NCBI RefSeq assembly: GCF_033441515.1
Contig: NZ_JAWQJT010000002.1
Location: 1,178,001 to 1,242,000 of the forward strand
DNA: 64,000 nt
Origin: Amycolatopsis solani
Lineage (GTDB): Bacteria > Actinomycetota > Actinomycetes > Mycobacteriales > Pseudonocardiaceae
Reading direction: 5' to 3'
Shown piece after piece: positions 1 through 8,778 of this stretch; position 1 is the stretch's first letter, and the number at the start of each line of letters is the position of its first letter. The translations under genes and the position numbers were made by a program. The notes beneath the pieces are model-generated. The model did not search any database, was not told the origin of the DNA, and was given only the letters and a program-made list of their open reading frames with translations.

Positions 1-111
1 TTTCCCACAGGCCATCCGGTCGCGTTGACCCATTCGGCTGAACACGCTCCCAGACAGCGGTACCCCGCACCCGGCGGCGGCACCGCCCACAGCCGTGCCC
101 GCCCAGTTGTG

Positions 112-136
112 TCCACAATGGACGTTCCATTGTGGA
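112..136. promoter_or_regulatory. inverted repeat, possible operator
   Basis: Perfect inverted repeat with 11-bp arms TCCACAATGGA and TCCATTGTGGA around a 3-bp centre, about 60 bp upstream of the FAD oxidoreductase start. Size and position fit an operator, but no regulator gene lies beside it. Shorter TCCAC-N-TGGA-like palindromes recur inside genes of this window, so it may instead be a composition motif. Confidence 0.4.
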
Positions 137-197
137 GGGCCGCGGGGCGCGCGGCACCCCGCCGGTTCCCCGGCGCCCCAGTGGGTACCCCTCCGCC

Positions 198-1355
198 ATG
201 GATGCCGAGAACCTGATCGTCGTCGGAAGCGGGCCGGCCGGCGTGTCGGCGGCCCGCGCCTACCGGGAAGCGGGCGGCGCCGGGCCGGTCCGCCTGCTCA
301 CCGCGGACCCCGACCCGCCCTACGAGCGCCCGCCGCTGTCGAAGGAATTCCTGCGCGGCGAGGCCGAGCTGTCCCCGCTGGACTCCCTCGACGGGCACGA
401 CGTCACCGTGACACTGGACGACCCGGTCACCGAACTGGGTGAGGGCCTGGTCCGCACCGCGGGCGGCGCCGAGCACCGCTTCACCACCTGCGTGCTCGCC
501 ACCGGCGCGGAGCCCGTCCGGCCCGGGATTCCCGGCGCCGGGCACCCCGACGTCCGGACCCTCCGCTCGGCCGCCGACTCCCGCGAACTGCGTGCGGCGG
601 CGGCCGGGGTGCGCAGCGCGATCGTGGTGGGCGCCGGGTTCATCGGCTGCGAAGCCGCGATCTCCCTGTCCCGCCTGGGACTGCAGGTGACCGTCGTCTG
701 CACCGGCGACGTCCCGCAGGAGCGGCGGCTCGGCCACGAAGCCGGCGGATTCCTGCTGCGCTGGCTCAAGTCCGAGGGCGTGAGCGTGCTTCGAGGGACG
801 AAGCTGCTGTCGGTCGAGGGCGGCCACCGCGTCCGCACCGACCTGGTGCCGGTCCTCGACGCGGGGCTCGTCGTGCTCGCCACCGGCGTCCGGCCCCGGA
901 TCGAGCTCGCCGAAGCGGCCGGGCTCGCCGTCGAACAAGGCCGGATCCGCACCGACGAGCACCTGCGCACCAGCCGCGCCGACGTGCTCGCCGCGGGTGA
1001 CGTCGCACTGGCGCACAACCCGGCCGCGGGACGCGCGCTGGCCGTCGAGCACTGGGGCGAAGGCCTCGCGATGGGTGAAGTCGCCGGGCGGACCGCGGCC
1101 GGCGAAGACGCCACCTGGGACGAGGTTCCCGGCTTCTGGTCGGTGCTCGGCGACCGCGTCCTGAAGTACGCCGCGTGGGGCGACGGCTTCGACCACGCCC
1201 GCCCGTTCCCGCGCGACGACGGCGGGTTCACGGTCTGGTACGAACGCGACGGCCGGGTGGCCGGCGTCCTCACCCACGAGGCCGACGACGACTACGAGCG
1301 GGGCCGGGAGCTGATCCGCCGCGGGGCCGCGGTCACAGCCAGTCCCGCTTCCTGA
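198..1355 (+). CDS. FAD/NAD(P)-dependent oxidoreductase, ferredoxin reductase type
   Basis: A 385-residue flavoprotein of the ferredoxin/rubredoxin reductase family, which passes electrons from NAD(P)H through FAD to a small redox protein such as a ferredoxin serving a P450 or dioxygenase. Two dinucleotide-binding motifs are visible: GSGPAG at residues 10-15 for FAD and GAGFIG at about 145-150 for NAD(P)H. An AAGD motif follows near residue 265. The ATG at 198 is chosen because it puts the FAD motif at the usual distance from the N-terminus; an upstream in-frame ATG at 132 adds low-complexity residues. No ferredoxin or P450 gene is adjacent, so the partner is unknown. The 3' end overlaps the convergent CorA gene by 23 bp. 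Confidence 0.85.
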   Translation: MDAENLIVVGSGPAGVSAARAYREAGGAGPVRLLTADPDPPYERPPLSKEFLRGEAELSPLDSLDGHDVTVTLDDPVTELGEGLVRTAGGAEHRFTTCVLATGAEPVRPGIPGAGHPDVRTLRSAADSRELRAAAAGVRSAIVVGAGFIGCEAAISLSRLGLQVTVVCTGDVPQERRLGHEAGGFLLRWLKSEGVSVLRGTKLLSVEGGHRVRTDLVPVLDAGLVVLATGVRPRIELAEAAGLAVEQGRIRTDEHLRTSRADVLAAGDVALAHNPAAGRALAVEHWGEGLAMGEVAGRTAAGEDATWDEVPGFWSVLGDRVLKYAAWGDGFDHARPFPRDDGGFTVWYERDGRVAGVLTHEADDDYERGRELIRRGAAVTASPAS

Positions 1356-2304
1356 AGAGCACGTACAGCCCGACCGAGAGCACCAGCATCACGGTGGTCG
1401 AGACCCAGAACCCGCCCACCGTACCGTTCCCCGGGTAGAGGACGTTCTGCCCGTAGAACCCGGTCACCGCGGTGGGCACCGCGATCACCGCGGCCCACCC
1501 GGTGACCTTCTTCATGATCAGGTTCAGCCGGTCGCTCTGCAGGTTCAGCTGGGTTTCGCGGATCGTCGTGAGGCGTTCGCGCAGCGCTTCGGTGTGGTCG
1601 GCGGCCTGGCGCGCGTGGTCGCGGACGTCCTCGAAGTACGGGCGGGTGGTGTCGTCGGCCAGCCGCAGGTCCGGCCGCATCAGCGACGCGACGACGTCGG
1701 GCACGGGCACCACCACCCGGCGCAGCGCGGACAGGTTCTTGCGCAGCCGGAACGAGCTCCGCTGCAGCTCACCGGTGTCGGGACGGTCGTCGAACACCAG
1801 GTCCTCCAGGTCCTCGACGTCGTCGTCGAGCGCTTGGACGGCGTCGAAGTGGCCGTCGACGACGTCGTCGAGGAGGCCGTGCAGCAGGAACGGCACCCCG
1901 GCCTTCGCGAGGTCCGGCGCCTGGTCCCAGCGGCGCGTGACGCCCTCGATGTCGAAGCCGTCGTCCTTGCGGACGGTCACCAGCGCGCGGGGCGTGATGA
2001 ACACGGCGAGCTCGGCGGTCGTCGTCGGTTCGTCCGCGGAGCCGGGCCGGACGGCGTAGGCGGTGAGGAACGCGTGGCCGTCGTAGCGGTCGAGCTTCGG
2101 CCGCTGGTGCTCTTGGAGGGCGTCTTCGACCGCGAGCCGGTGCAGGCCCAGTTCCCCGGCGAGCTCGCCCAGGTCCGCTTCGGACGGTTCACACAGGTCG
2201 ACCCACACGACGGTGTCCGGTTCGGCCAGGAAGTCGGAAACGGCCGAGACGGGGAAGTCTTCCTTGCGGAGCTCGCCGTCGTGGTAGGCCCGGGTTCGCG
2301 TCAT
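1333..2304 (-). CDS. corA: CorA-family divalent cation channel
   Basis: A 323-residue CorA-like magnesium/cobalt channel subunit of the cytoplasmic membrane; family members work as pentamers. The long N-terminal part is acidic and helical. Two C-terminal membrane helices occupy about residues 268-283 and 297-315, and the protein ends in a basic RKRDWL tail. The loop signature normally written YGMN reads YGQN at 284-287, a variant I associate with actinobacterial members. The ATG at 2304 (MTRTRAY) is preferred over an upstream in-frame ATG because it starts where CorA similarity begins and leaves room for the divergent promoter of the next gene. Confidence 0.85.
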   Translation of the reverse strand: MTRTRAYHDGELRKEDFPVSAVSDFLAEPDTVVWVDLCEPSEADLGELAGELGLHRLAVEDALQEHQRPKLDRYDGHAFLTAYAVRPGSADEPTTTAELAVFITPRALVTVRKDDGFDIEGVTRRWDQAPDLAKAGVPFLLHGLLDDVVDGHFDAVQALDDDVEDLEDLVFDDRPDTGELQRSSFRLRKNLSALRRVVVPVPDVVASLMRPDLRLADDTTRPYFEDVRDHARQAADHTEALRERLTTIRETQLNLQSDRLNLIMKKVTGWAAVIAVPTAVTGFYGQNVLYPGNGTVGGFWVSTTVMLVLSVGLYVLFRKRDWL

Positions 2305-2369
2305 CCCCCCGGGTGCCCGCCCGGGAACGCGTTCACACCCCGCGTAAGCACCGGGGGAAGCGGGTACTC

Positions 2370-3326
2370 GTGGATCTTGTGGAGACCCTGTTGACGAACG
2401 CGCCGCCGAAGCCCCTGCCACCCCCGCGCACCAGCTCGTCGATCGCCGCCGAGCTGCGCACCCTGCACACGGCGGGCGACCTCGACCTGCCGCTGCCCGG
2501 TGGTTCTCACACCGCGCGGCGCTGGGCGGCGCTGGCCGCGTTCGGCCGCCGGGACCTGGCGCTGGCCCGGCTCGCCGAGGGGCACGCCGACGCCGTCGCC
2601 ATCCTCGCCGAGGCCGGGCTCTCCCCGGCCGCGGGCGCGCTCTACGGCGTGTGGGCGGCCAAGTCCGGCGGGACCGGCGCGGTCCTCGAAGGCGGCGCGC
2701 TCACCGGGACGGTCCGGTTCTGCTCCGGGTTGTCCGTGCTCGACCGCGCGCTGGTGGCCGCCGGTGACCGGCTCGTCGAAGCCGACCTCGCCGACCCGCG
2801 GGTCCGGCGGCACCCGGACGCGTGGCAGGCCGTGGGCATGGACGCCTCCGACAGCGGTGACGTCGTGTTCGACGGGGTGCCGGGCACGCCCGTCGGGCCG
2901 CCCGGCTGGTACGTGGCGCGGCCCGGGTTCGCGCTCGGCGGCGCCGGGGTGGCGGCGGTCTGGCTCGGCGGCGCGGCGGGCGTCGCCGACGGCGTCCTGG
3001 CCTACCTGCGCGAGCGCGGCGGCGCCGACGAGCACCAGCTGGCGCACGTCGGCGCGATCCACACGGCACTGAGCGCGGCCGACGCCGTGCTCGCCCGCGC
3101 GGCCCGGGGCCCGGTGGACCCGCTGGTCGCGGGGACCTGCCGGGCCGCGGCCGAGCGCGCCGCCGTCGAGGTGCTGGAGCGGGCGCTCAAGGTCACCGGG
3201 CCGACACCGGCGTGCCGGGACCGGCGCTTCGCCCAGCGCGTCGCCGATCTGCCGGTGTACGTCCGGCAGCACCACGCCGAGCGGGACCTCGCCGCGCTCG
3301 GCCGCGACGTCCTGGCCACGCCGTGA
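2370..3326 (+). CDS. acyl-CoA dehydrogenase-like protein
   Basis: A 318-residue protein with the composition and C-terminal helical bundle of acyl-CoA dehydrogenases (FAD-dependent alpha,beta-desaturation of acyl-CoA), but shorter than the usual 380 or so residues. I cannot point to an intact catalytic glutamate, so activity is uncertain. GTG 2370 is chosen because a GGGGGAAG ribosome-binding site lies about 10 bp upstream; GTG 2379 is an alternative. Its stop overlaps the start of the deacetylase-methyltransferase gene (GTGA), so the two are co-translated. In this setting it may bind or modify an acyl group of the compound made by the next two genes; that is inference. Confidence 0.7.
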   Translation: MDLVETLLTNAPPKPLPPPRTSSSIAAELRTLHTAGDLDLPLPGGSHTARRWAALAAFGRRDLALARLAEGHADAVAILAEAGLSPAAGALYGVWAAKSGGTGAVLEGGALTGTVRFCSGLSVLDRALVAAGDRLVEADLADPRVRRHPDAWQAVGMDASDSGDVVFDGVPGTPVGPPGWYVARPGFALGGAGVAAVWLGGAAGVADGVLAYLRERGGADEHQLAHVGAIHTALSAADAVLARAARGPVDPLVAGTCRAAAERAAVEVLERALKVTGPTPACRDRRFAQRVADLPVYVRQHHAERDLAALGRDVLATP

Positions 3327-4606
3327 CCGCGTTCGTCCCGGAAGCCGAGTGGGCCGCGCGGCCCGAGCTCCCGCCGTGGCCGGCGCAGGCGTTCGAGCGG
3401 GCGCTGGTCGTCGCCGCCCACCCCGACGACGAGACGCTCGGCGCGAGCGGGCTCCTGCAGCGGCTGCACGCGGAAGGAACCGCCGTGACGCTCGTCGTCG
3501 CGACCGACGGCGAAGCGGCGTTCCCGGCTTCGAGCGCGGAGGAACGCCGTGAGCTCGGCCGGATCCGCCGCCTGGAGCTGGCGGATTCCCTGCGGGCCCA
3601 AGGGCTTTCCGGGGTCGAGCCGGTGTGGCTGGGCCTGCCGGATTCCGGGCTCTCCGCGCACGGCGACGAGCTGACCGAGGCGGTGCGGCAGCGGGCCGCC
3701 GGCCATGACCTGTGCCTGTTCCCCTGGCCGGGCGACCCGCACCCGGACCACCAGGCGGCCGCGCGGGCCGCCATCGCCGCCGCGCCGCTGACCGCGCAGT
3801 GCTGGTCGTACCCGATCTGGCTGTGGCACCGGCTGCGGCCGGACGACCCCGCGATCCCGTGGGCGCGGGCCCGGTCGCTCGGGCTCACGGCGGCCGAGCG
3901 GGCCGCCAAGGCGGCCGCCATCGCGGCCTTCCCCTCCCAGGTGAAGCCCGGTCCGCGGGGCGAGGACCCGATCCTGCCGGACGAGGTATTGGCCCACTTC
4001 GCGCGCGACACCGAGGTGTTCTTCCGCGAACCGCCGCGCGCCTCGGCGCCGGTCAGCCGGTTCGCCGAGCTGTACGCGGGCGCCGAAGACCCGTGGTCGG
4101 TCGGGACGAAGTGGTACGAGCGGCGCAAGCGGGCGGTGGCGCTGGCGTGCCTGCCCGACGAGCACTACGGGACGGTCGTCGAGCCGGGCTGCGGCGTCGG
4201 CGTGCTCACCCGCGACCTCGCCGCCCGGGCCGGGCGCGTGCTGGCCTTCGACCCCGTGCCCGCGGCCGTCTCGCGCGCCCGCGAAGCCGTCGCCGGGCTG
4301 TCCCATGTGGACGTCCACATGGGATCGGTGCCGGCCGCGATCCCCGACGGGCCGGTCGATCTGTTCGTGTACGGGGAACTCCTGTACTACTTGGACGATC
4401 TCGCGTTCGAAGAGACCGTCGAGGCTTCGGTGGCCGCCCTGCGCCCCGGCGGGCACCTGCTCGCCGTGCACTGGCTTCCGTGGGCGCCCGAAGCGCCGCG
4501 CGACGGGCGGGACGCCCACGCCCGGCTGCTGGCGCACCCGGCGCTCGAGCCGCTGGTCGAGCACACCGACGAGCAGTTCCTGCTGCACGTGCTGAGGCGC
4601 CGGTGA
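3323..4606 (+). CDS. fused PIG-L deacetylase and NodS-like SAM methyltransferase
   Basis: A 427-residue two-domain enzyme. Residues about 25-240 are a PIG-L/LmbE zinc deacetylase, with AHPDDE at 32-37 and a second zinc motif HPDH at 140-143; the family removes N-acetyl from GlcNAc-type sugars. Residues about 245-420 are a class I methyltransferase with the SAM loop EPGCGVG at 287-293. The preceding DPW...WYERRK block resembles NodS, the N-methyltransferase acting on deacetylated chitooligosaccharide in rhizobia. The order suggests deacetylation of an amino sugar followed by N-methylation in one polypeptide. GTG 3323 overlaps the upstream stop, and the gene's own stop overlaps the glycosyltransferase start. 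The substrate is unknown. Confidence 0.82.
   Translation: MTAFVPEAEWAARPELPPWPAQAFERALVVAAHPDDETLGASGLLQRLHAEGTAVTLVVATDGEAAFPASSAEERRELGRIRRLELADSLRAQGLSGVEPVWLGLPDSGLSAHGDELTEAVRQRAAGHDLCLFPWPGDPHPDHQAAARAAIAAAPLTAQCWSYPIWLWHRLRPDDPAIPWARARSLGLTAAERAAKAAAIAAFPSQVKPGPRGEDPILPDEVLAHFARDTEVFFREPPRASAPVSRFAELYAGAEDPWSVGTKWYERRKRAVALACLPDEHYGTVVEPGCGVGVLTRDLAARAGRVLAFDPVPAAVSRAREAVAGLSHVDVHMGSVPAAIPDGPVDLFVYGELLYYLDDLAFEETVEASVAALRPGGHLLAVHWLPWAPEAPRDGRDAHARLLAHPALEPLVEHTDEQFLLHVLRRR
4301..4324. repeat. 24-bp perfect palindrome inside a coding region
   Basis: The two halves TCCCATGTGGAC and GTCCACATGGGA form a perfect palindrome within the methyltransferase domain. It uses T- and A-ending codons that are otherwise rare in this gene. 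It contains the GTGGAC/GTCCAC element repeated elsewhere in the window. Function unknown. Confidence 0.6.
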
Positions 4607-5313
4607 TCGAGGCGATCGGGGTCGTCGTCCCGGCCCGGGACGAGGCGGAACTGGTCGGCGGGTGCGTGCACGCACTCGGCGAAGCCCTGCGGCGGCTGCC
4701 GTCCGGGGTCGCGTACGCGGTCTGCGTGGTCGCCGACCGCTGCCGGGACGCCACCGCCGCGACCGCCCGCGCGGCGTTCGGCGGCCTGCCCGGCGTGGTC
4801 GTGACCGCCACGTCGGCGCGGACGATCGGCGAGGTCCGCGACCTCGGGATCGCGCGCGTCCGCGAGCGGCTGCGTGCTCCGGCGGCCGGCACGCTGCTGC
4901 TGAGCACGGACGCGGACACGCGCGTGACGCCCGGCTGGGCGCGGGCGCACCTGGCCCGGGCGCGGCAGGGCTACCACGCGATCGCCGGGACGGCCGAGCT
5001 GGCGGCGCCGTTCAGCACCTCGGCCCGCGCTCTGCGGCAGTACGAGCACATCCTCGACGACGCCCGCACGGCCACCGGCCACGGCTCGGTGTACGGCGCG
5101 AACCTCGGCGTCCGCGCGGACGCGTTCGACGCCGCCGGCGGCTTCGGGCCCCGGGCGACCGGCGAGGACCACGACCTGTGGCGCCGCCTCGGCCAGGCGG
5201 GCTTCCGTCGCTGCTTCGAGCCGTCGGCCCCGGTGGTGACCAGCGCCCGCCTGCACGGCCGGGCCCCCGACGGCCTCGCGACCCTGCTCCGCCGCCTGGC
5301 CCGGACGCCCTGA
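4603..5313 (+). CDS. family 2 glycosyltransferase
   Basis: A 236-residue soluble GT-A fold glycosyltransferase. The N-terminus IGVVVPARDEAE is the nucleotide-sugar binding strand. STDADTRV carries the metal-binding D-x-D, and TGEDHDLWRR carries the ED/RR-type catalytic motif. There are no membrane helices, unlike NodC or other processive synthases, so single-sugar transfer is likelier. GTG 4603 overlaps the preceding stop (GTGA), which ties it to the deacetylase-methyltransferase. It probably attaches the sugar that the upstream enzyme edits, on an unknown acceptor. The TGA stop is also the first three bases of a long palindrome. Confidence 0.8.
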   Translation: MIEAIGVVVPARDEAELVGGCVHALGEALRRLPSGVAYAVCVVADRCRDATAATARAAFGGLPGVVVTATSARTIGEVRDLGIARVRERLRAPAAGTLLLSTDADTRVTPGWARAHLARARQGYHAIAGTAELAAPFSTSARALRQYEHILDDARTATGHGSVYGANLGVRADAFDAAGGFGPRATGEDHDLWRRLGQAGFRRCFEPSAPVVTSARLHGRAPDGLATLLRRLARTP

Positions 5314-5355
5314 AGGGGACGTTCCTGTCATGTGATGCCAGGAACGTCCCCTTCA
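5311..5355. terminator. long stem-loop at the stop codon (family B palindrome)
   Basis: Arms of 17 bp, perfectly complementary (TGAAGGGGACGTTCCTG and its complement), surround an 11-bp loop. The stem begins with the glycosyltransferase TGA stop. There is no T-tract, as is common for actinobacterial terminators. The ends of the arm (TGAA...TTCCTG) match those of the palindrome at 18568-18626, while the middle differs in both arms together. Confidence 0.7.
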
Positions 5356-5370
5356 GAGCATTGTCGCGGA

Positions 5371-5395
5371 AGATCGTATCGCTTATCGTATACGA
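5371..5395. promoter_or_regulatory. possible operator with ATCGTAT repeats
   Basis: An A+T-rich patch upstream of the AraC gene contains ATCGTAT twice, 12 bp apart (5373 and 5385), and the perfect 10-bp palindrome TCGTATACGA (5386-5395). The AGATCGTAT string also occurs at 36393 in front of the FAH-GntR operon. A shared GntR-family regulator is a reasonable guess. Confidence 0.4.
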
Positions 5396-5428
5396 CGCTG
5401 CCCCCTCCCAACGCTGCGAGGTGACCCC

Positions 5429-6373
5429 GTGCCCGCACCCACGACCCTCATCGCCCGCGACTTCACCGAGTTCCGCACCGCCGTCTCGCAGTCGTTCGTC
5501 CCGCTGCACGTGACCGCGGGCGGCGACGGCTTCCGCGGCCGGATCCGCTCGTCGGCCGCCGACGAGGTGCAGGTCTCCGAGGTGACCGCGTCGCCCCACG
5601 TCGTGGAGCGCACGCCCGAGCTGATCGCCCGCGCCGAGCGGCGCTACTACAAGCTGAGCCTCATCCTGGCCGGCACCGGGCTGCTGGTGCAGGACGACCG
5701 CCAGGCCGTGCTGCGCCCCGGCGACGTCGCCCTCTACGACACGCACCGGCCTTACTCGCTGGTCTTCGAGGAGGACTTCCGGACGCTGGTCGTGATGTTC
5801 CCGCAGCGCCTGATCGACCTGCCCGCCGAGCTCGTCGGGCGGCTGACCGCGGTGCGGATGTCGGGCAAGGAGGGCGTCGGCAACGTCGTCGTGCCGTTCC
5901 TCGCCCAGCTCGGCGGCAACCTCGAGCAGCTGGCGGGCCCCGCGGGCGCGCGGCTCGCGCACAGCGCCGTCGACCTGCTCTCGACGCTGGTGGCCACCGA
6001 ACTCGACCTCGCGCACGCCAACGCCGACCCGCACCACGAGCTGATGCGCCGGATCCGCGCGCACATCGACGCGAACCTGCACTCCCCGGACCTCACCCCG
6101 GCCCGGATCGCCGCCGGGCACTTCATCTCGACGCGGCACCTGCACGGCCTGTTCCAGGAGCAGGGCACCACGGTCTCCGGCTGGATCCGCGCCCGGCGCC
6201 TCGAGCACTGCCGCCGCGACCTGCTCGACCCGGTGCACGCCGGCCGCCCGGTGGCGGCCATCGCCGCCCGCTGGGGGTTCGTCGACGCCGCGCACTTCTC
6301 GCGCGTGTTCAAGACCGCGTTCGGCCGGGCGCCCAGCGAACTGCGCCGGGAGTTGACCGTCAGCGTCCGGTAG
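5429..6373 (+). CDS. AraC-family transcriptional regulator, FeaR-like
   Basis: A 314-residue activator with an N-terminal cupin-like AraC_binding_2 ligand domain (residues about 20-190) and a C-terminal double helix-turn-helix (about 215-310), ending in the characteristic WGFVDAAHFSRVFKTAFGRA block. The same domain pair occurs in FeaR, which activates amine oxidase and aldehyde dehydrogenase genes in enteric bacteria. Its position before a MoaF gene and an importer, with a copper amine oxidase 9 kb on, supports a role as amine-responsive activator; the ligand itself is inferred. The GTG start at 5429 has GAGGTGA at 5418-5424 as ribosome-binding site. Confidence 0.88.
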   Translation: MPAPTTLIARDFTEFRTAVSQSFVPLHVTAGGDGFRGRIRSSAADEVQVSEVTASPHVVERTPELIARAERRYYKLSLILAGTGLLVQDDRQAVLRPGDVALYDTHRPYSLVFEEDFRTLVVMFPQRLIDLPAELVGRLTAVRMSGKEGVGNVVVPFLAQLGGNLEQLAGPAGARLAHSAVDLLSTLVATELDLAHANADPHHELMRRIRAHIDANLHSPDLTPARIAAGHFISTRHLHGLFQEQGTTVSGWIRARRLEHCRRDLLDPVHAGRPVAAIAARWGFVDAAHFSRVFKTAFGRAPSELRRELTVSVR

Positions 6374-6430
6374 TTGCCCCGCAGCGCGTGACCGCTCGCC
6401 CGGACCGGGCACCCGCCCGACGATGAGGCC

Positions 6431-7192
6431 ATGCCCGAAGCCCCCACCGACGGCTGGCGCACCTACGACGAGTTCGCCGCCGGGATCGCCACCTACCGCC
6501 TGCCGGACGCCGACCTCACCGGCCGGGACGTCACGATCACCCTCGACGACGGCGAAGTCCTCTCGCTGAGCTTCACCGACGCCGAGCACGTCGTGTGCAA
6601 CGGCGTCAAGGACCCGTACGACGCCGTCGCCGTCCGGGACGACGTCTTCTTCGTGAACCTGCCGCTCACCAGCGTCGACGGCGAAGCGCTCACCGTCGTC
6701 TACTCCACGACGTCGCACCGCGCGCTCGCCGTCCGTTCGGTGATCGGCGCCGAAAACGTCGTTCCCCGGGTGTCGCAGCACTTCCGCAGCGGCGTCACCG
6801 GCGGGGGCACGCCCTCCGGTGACGTGCCGGGGCCGTCGCGGGACCTGATCGGCAAGCGGAACCTCTACCGCTACAGCCCCGACCACCTCTACGAGCACGT
6901 CTACGTCTCCTCGGAGCGTTACGCCTGGCAGTGCCTGGAAGGTGTCCAGCGCGGCCACGGGGACATGGACCTGTCGACGGTGTGGAAGTTCGCCGACGGG
7001 CTGTACCTGTTCTGCTTCCGCGAATTCCGGATCGCCGTGGCCAGCGTGTGGCTGCACGACCTCGGCTACGCGCTGCGCACCACCGGCGTGTTCCTCGGGC
7101 TGACCGGCGACGGCCGCTCCGAGCACTCCCGCGCCGGCGGGCACGTCTACCCGCTCGGCTCGGTCAGCTACCCCGATGCCCAGCCCGTCTGA
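6431..7192 (+). CDS. MoaF family protein, copy 1
   Basis: A 253-residue MoaF-family protein. Databases label the family molybdenum cofactor biosynthesis, but moaF was described with moaE in the Klebsiella monoamine regulon, and the amine oxidase in this window fits that origin better; no Moco gene is nearby. The second half has the family block Y-x-Y-S-x-x-H-x-YEHVY...WQCLEG, shared almost motif for motif with the copy at 16143. The family looks like a pair of lipocalin-like barrels, and its biochemical role is not known to me. It leads the operon running to livF. Confidence 0.75.
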   Translation: MPEAPTDGWRTYDEFAAGIATYRLPDADLTGRDVTITLDDGEVLSLSFTDAEHVVCNGVKDPYDAVAVRDDVFFVNLPLTSVDGEALTVVYSTTSHRALAVRSVIGAENVVPRVSQHFRSGVTGGGTPSGDVPGPSRDLIGKRNLYRYSPDHLYEHVYVSSERYAWQCLEGVQRGHGDMDLSTVWKFADGLYLFCFREFRIAVASVWLHDLGYALRTTGVFLGLTGDGRSEHSRAGGHVYPLGSVSYPDAQPV

Positions 7193-7203
7193 AGGAGCCG
7201 CAC

Positions 7204-7599
7204 GTGTCCAATGTGGACGTCATCCGCACGCACTACGCCGCCAGCGACCGGGGCGACCTGCCCGGCATGCTCGCCCCGCTCGGCCCGGCGACGACGTGGA
7301 CCGAAGCCGCCGGCTTCCCCTACGCCGGCACCTACACCGGCCCGGACGCGGTGCGGGAGCACGTGTTCGAGCCGATCGGCCGGGACTGGGACGGCTACCG
7401 CTTCACCCTCGGCGACCTGCTGGACGCCGGGGACGCGGTGATCGGCGTCGGCACCTACACCGGCACGCACCGCCGGACCGGCCGGTCCTTCACCGCCCGC
7501 GTCGCGCACCTGTGGCGCTTCGACGGCGGCGAGGTCGCCTCCTTCGAGCAGATCGTCGACTCCGCGCCCGTCGTGGCCGCGACCCGGGAGCAGCCATGA
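7204..7599 (+). CDS. SnoaL-like / NTF2-fold protein
   Basis: A 131-residue single-domain protein of the SnoaL-like NTF2 fold, a cone-shaped barrel used by isomerases, hydrolases and binding proteins. Recognisable are the N-terminal helix (HYAASDRGDLPGMLA), the TWTEAAGFPYAGTYTG strand turn and the closing HLWRFDGGEVASFEQIVD strands. GTG 7204 follows a GAAGGAGCC ribosome-binding site. The stop overlaps the start of the binding-protein gene (ATGA), so it belongs to the importer operon. Enzyme or binding role cannot be told from sequence. Confidence 0.72.
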   Translation: MSNVDVIRTHYAASDRGDLPGMLAPLGPATTWTEAAGFPYAGTYTGPDAVREHVFEPIGRDWDGYRFTLGDLLDAGDAVIGVGTYTGTHRRTGRSFTARVAHLWRFDGGEVASFEQIVDSAPVVAATREQP

Positions 7600-8768
7600 G
7601 AAAAGTCCTGCCCGCCCTCACCGCCGCCGTGCTCCTGGCCGCCACCGGCTGCGCCGGTTCCGACGCCGGGTCGAGCGGCCCGATCGTCGTCGGCTCGGTG
7701 AACGCGCTCAGCGGCGCGGCCACCTTCCCCGAATCCTCGCAAGCGGCGAAAGCCGTGTTCGACGCAGCCAACGCCGCCGGCGGCGTCAACGGCCGCCGGA
7801 TCGACTACAAGGCGATCGACGACAAGGGCGACCCGTCGGCGGCCGCCGCGGCCGCCCGCGAGGTGGTCGGCGGCGACTCGGCCGTCGCGCTGGTCGGGTC
7901 GTCGAGCCTGATCGAGTGCGAGATCAACGAAAAGTACTACGAGCAGCAGAAAATCCTGTCGATGCCGGGCATCGGCGTCGACCCGGCGTGCTTCTCCAGC
8001 GCGAACATCGCCCCGGTCAACGTCGGGCCCTTCCACGACATGACGCTGACCCTGCTCTACGGCACGGAGGTGCTGAAGCTCGACGACGTCTGCGCGCTGC
8101 TGGAGATCGCCGGCAACACGCTCCCCGCGTACCAGGCGGCGATCGGCGAGTGGACGAAGATCACCGGCAAGAAGCTGAAGTACGTCGACTCGACCGTCCC
8201 CTATGGAGGGTCGGACTACACGCCCTACATCGTCAAGGCGCGGGCGGCCGGCTGCAAGGCGATCACGGTGAACCCGGTGGAGCCGGACTCGATCGGCCAG
8301 CTCAAGGCCGCGCAGGCGCAGGGCTGGACCGACGTCACGTGGCTGCTGCTGACCAGCGTCTACAGCGAGAACTACGCCAAGGCGATCTCGAACGCCGGCG
8401 CCGGGGTGTACGTACCCGCGGAGTTCTACCCCTTCACCGACGCCACCGCCCCGGCCAACCAGGAGTGGCGGGACCTGATGACGAAGAACAAGATCCCGCT
8501 GACGTCGTTCAGCCAGGGCGGCTACCTGGCGGCGAAGTACTTCCTCGCCGTGCTGCGCGAGATGAAGGGCGACATCACCCGCGAGACGGTGACCAAGGCG
8601 CTGCGCGAGATGAAGCCGATCAGCGACCCGATGGTCGGCACGCCGTACGTGTTCGGGCCCGCGCAGGCCCACCACGACAACACCGCGGGCTGGCCGATCA
8701 AGCTCGCCACCGGCACGAACAAGTGGGAGCTGTCGGCGCGCGACTGGCTGCGGATCCCGAAGCCGTAG
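7596..8768 (+). CDS. ABC transporter substrate-binding lipoprotein, LivJ type
   Basis: A 390-residue type I periplasmic-binding-fold protein that captures the substrate outside the cell for the permeases encoded downstream. It has a signal peptide with lipobox LAATGC, the lipidated cysteine being C19. The mature start (IVVGSVNALSGAA) is typical of the branched-chain amino acid/amide binding family. Members also bind aromatic acids and amines, and the amine oxidase context suggests such a ligand; that is inference. ATG 7596 overlaps the previous stop. Confidence 0.85.
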   Translation: MRKVLPALTAAVLLAATGCAGSDAGSSGPIVVGSVNALSGAATFPESSQAAKAVFDAANAAGGVNGRRIDYKAIDDKGDPSAAAAAAREVVGGDSAVALVGSSSLIECEINEKYYEQQKILSMPGIGVDPACFSSANIAPVNVGPFHDMTLTLLYGTEVLKLDDVCALLEIAGNTLPAYQAAIGEWTKITGKKLKYVDSTVPYGGSDYTPYIVKARAAGCKAITVNPVEPDSIGQLKAAQAQGWTDVTWLLLTSVYSENYAKAISNAGAGVYVPAEFYPFTDATAPANQEWRDLMTKNKIPLTSFSQGGYLAAKYFLAVLREMKGDITRETVTKALREMKPISDPMVGTPYVFGPAQAHHDNTAGWPIKLATGTNKWELSARDWLRIPKP

Positions 8769-8778
8769 GAGGACGTTC

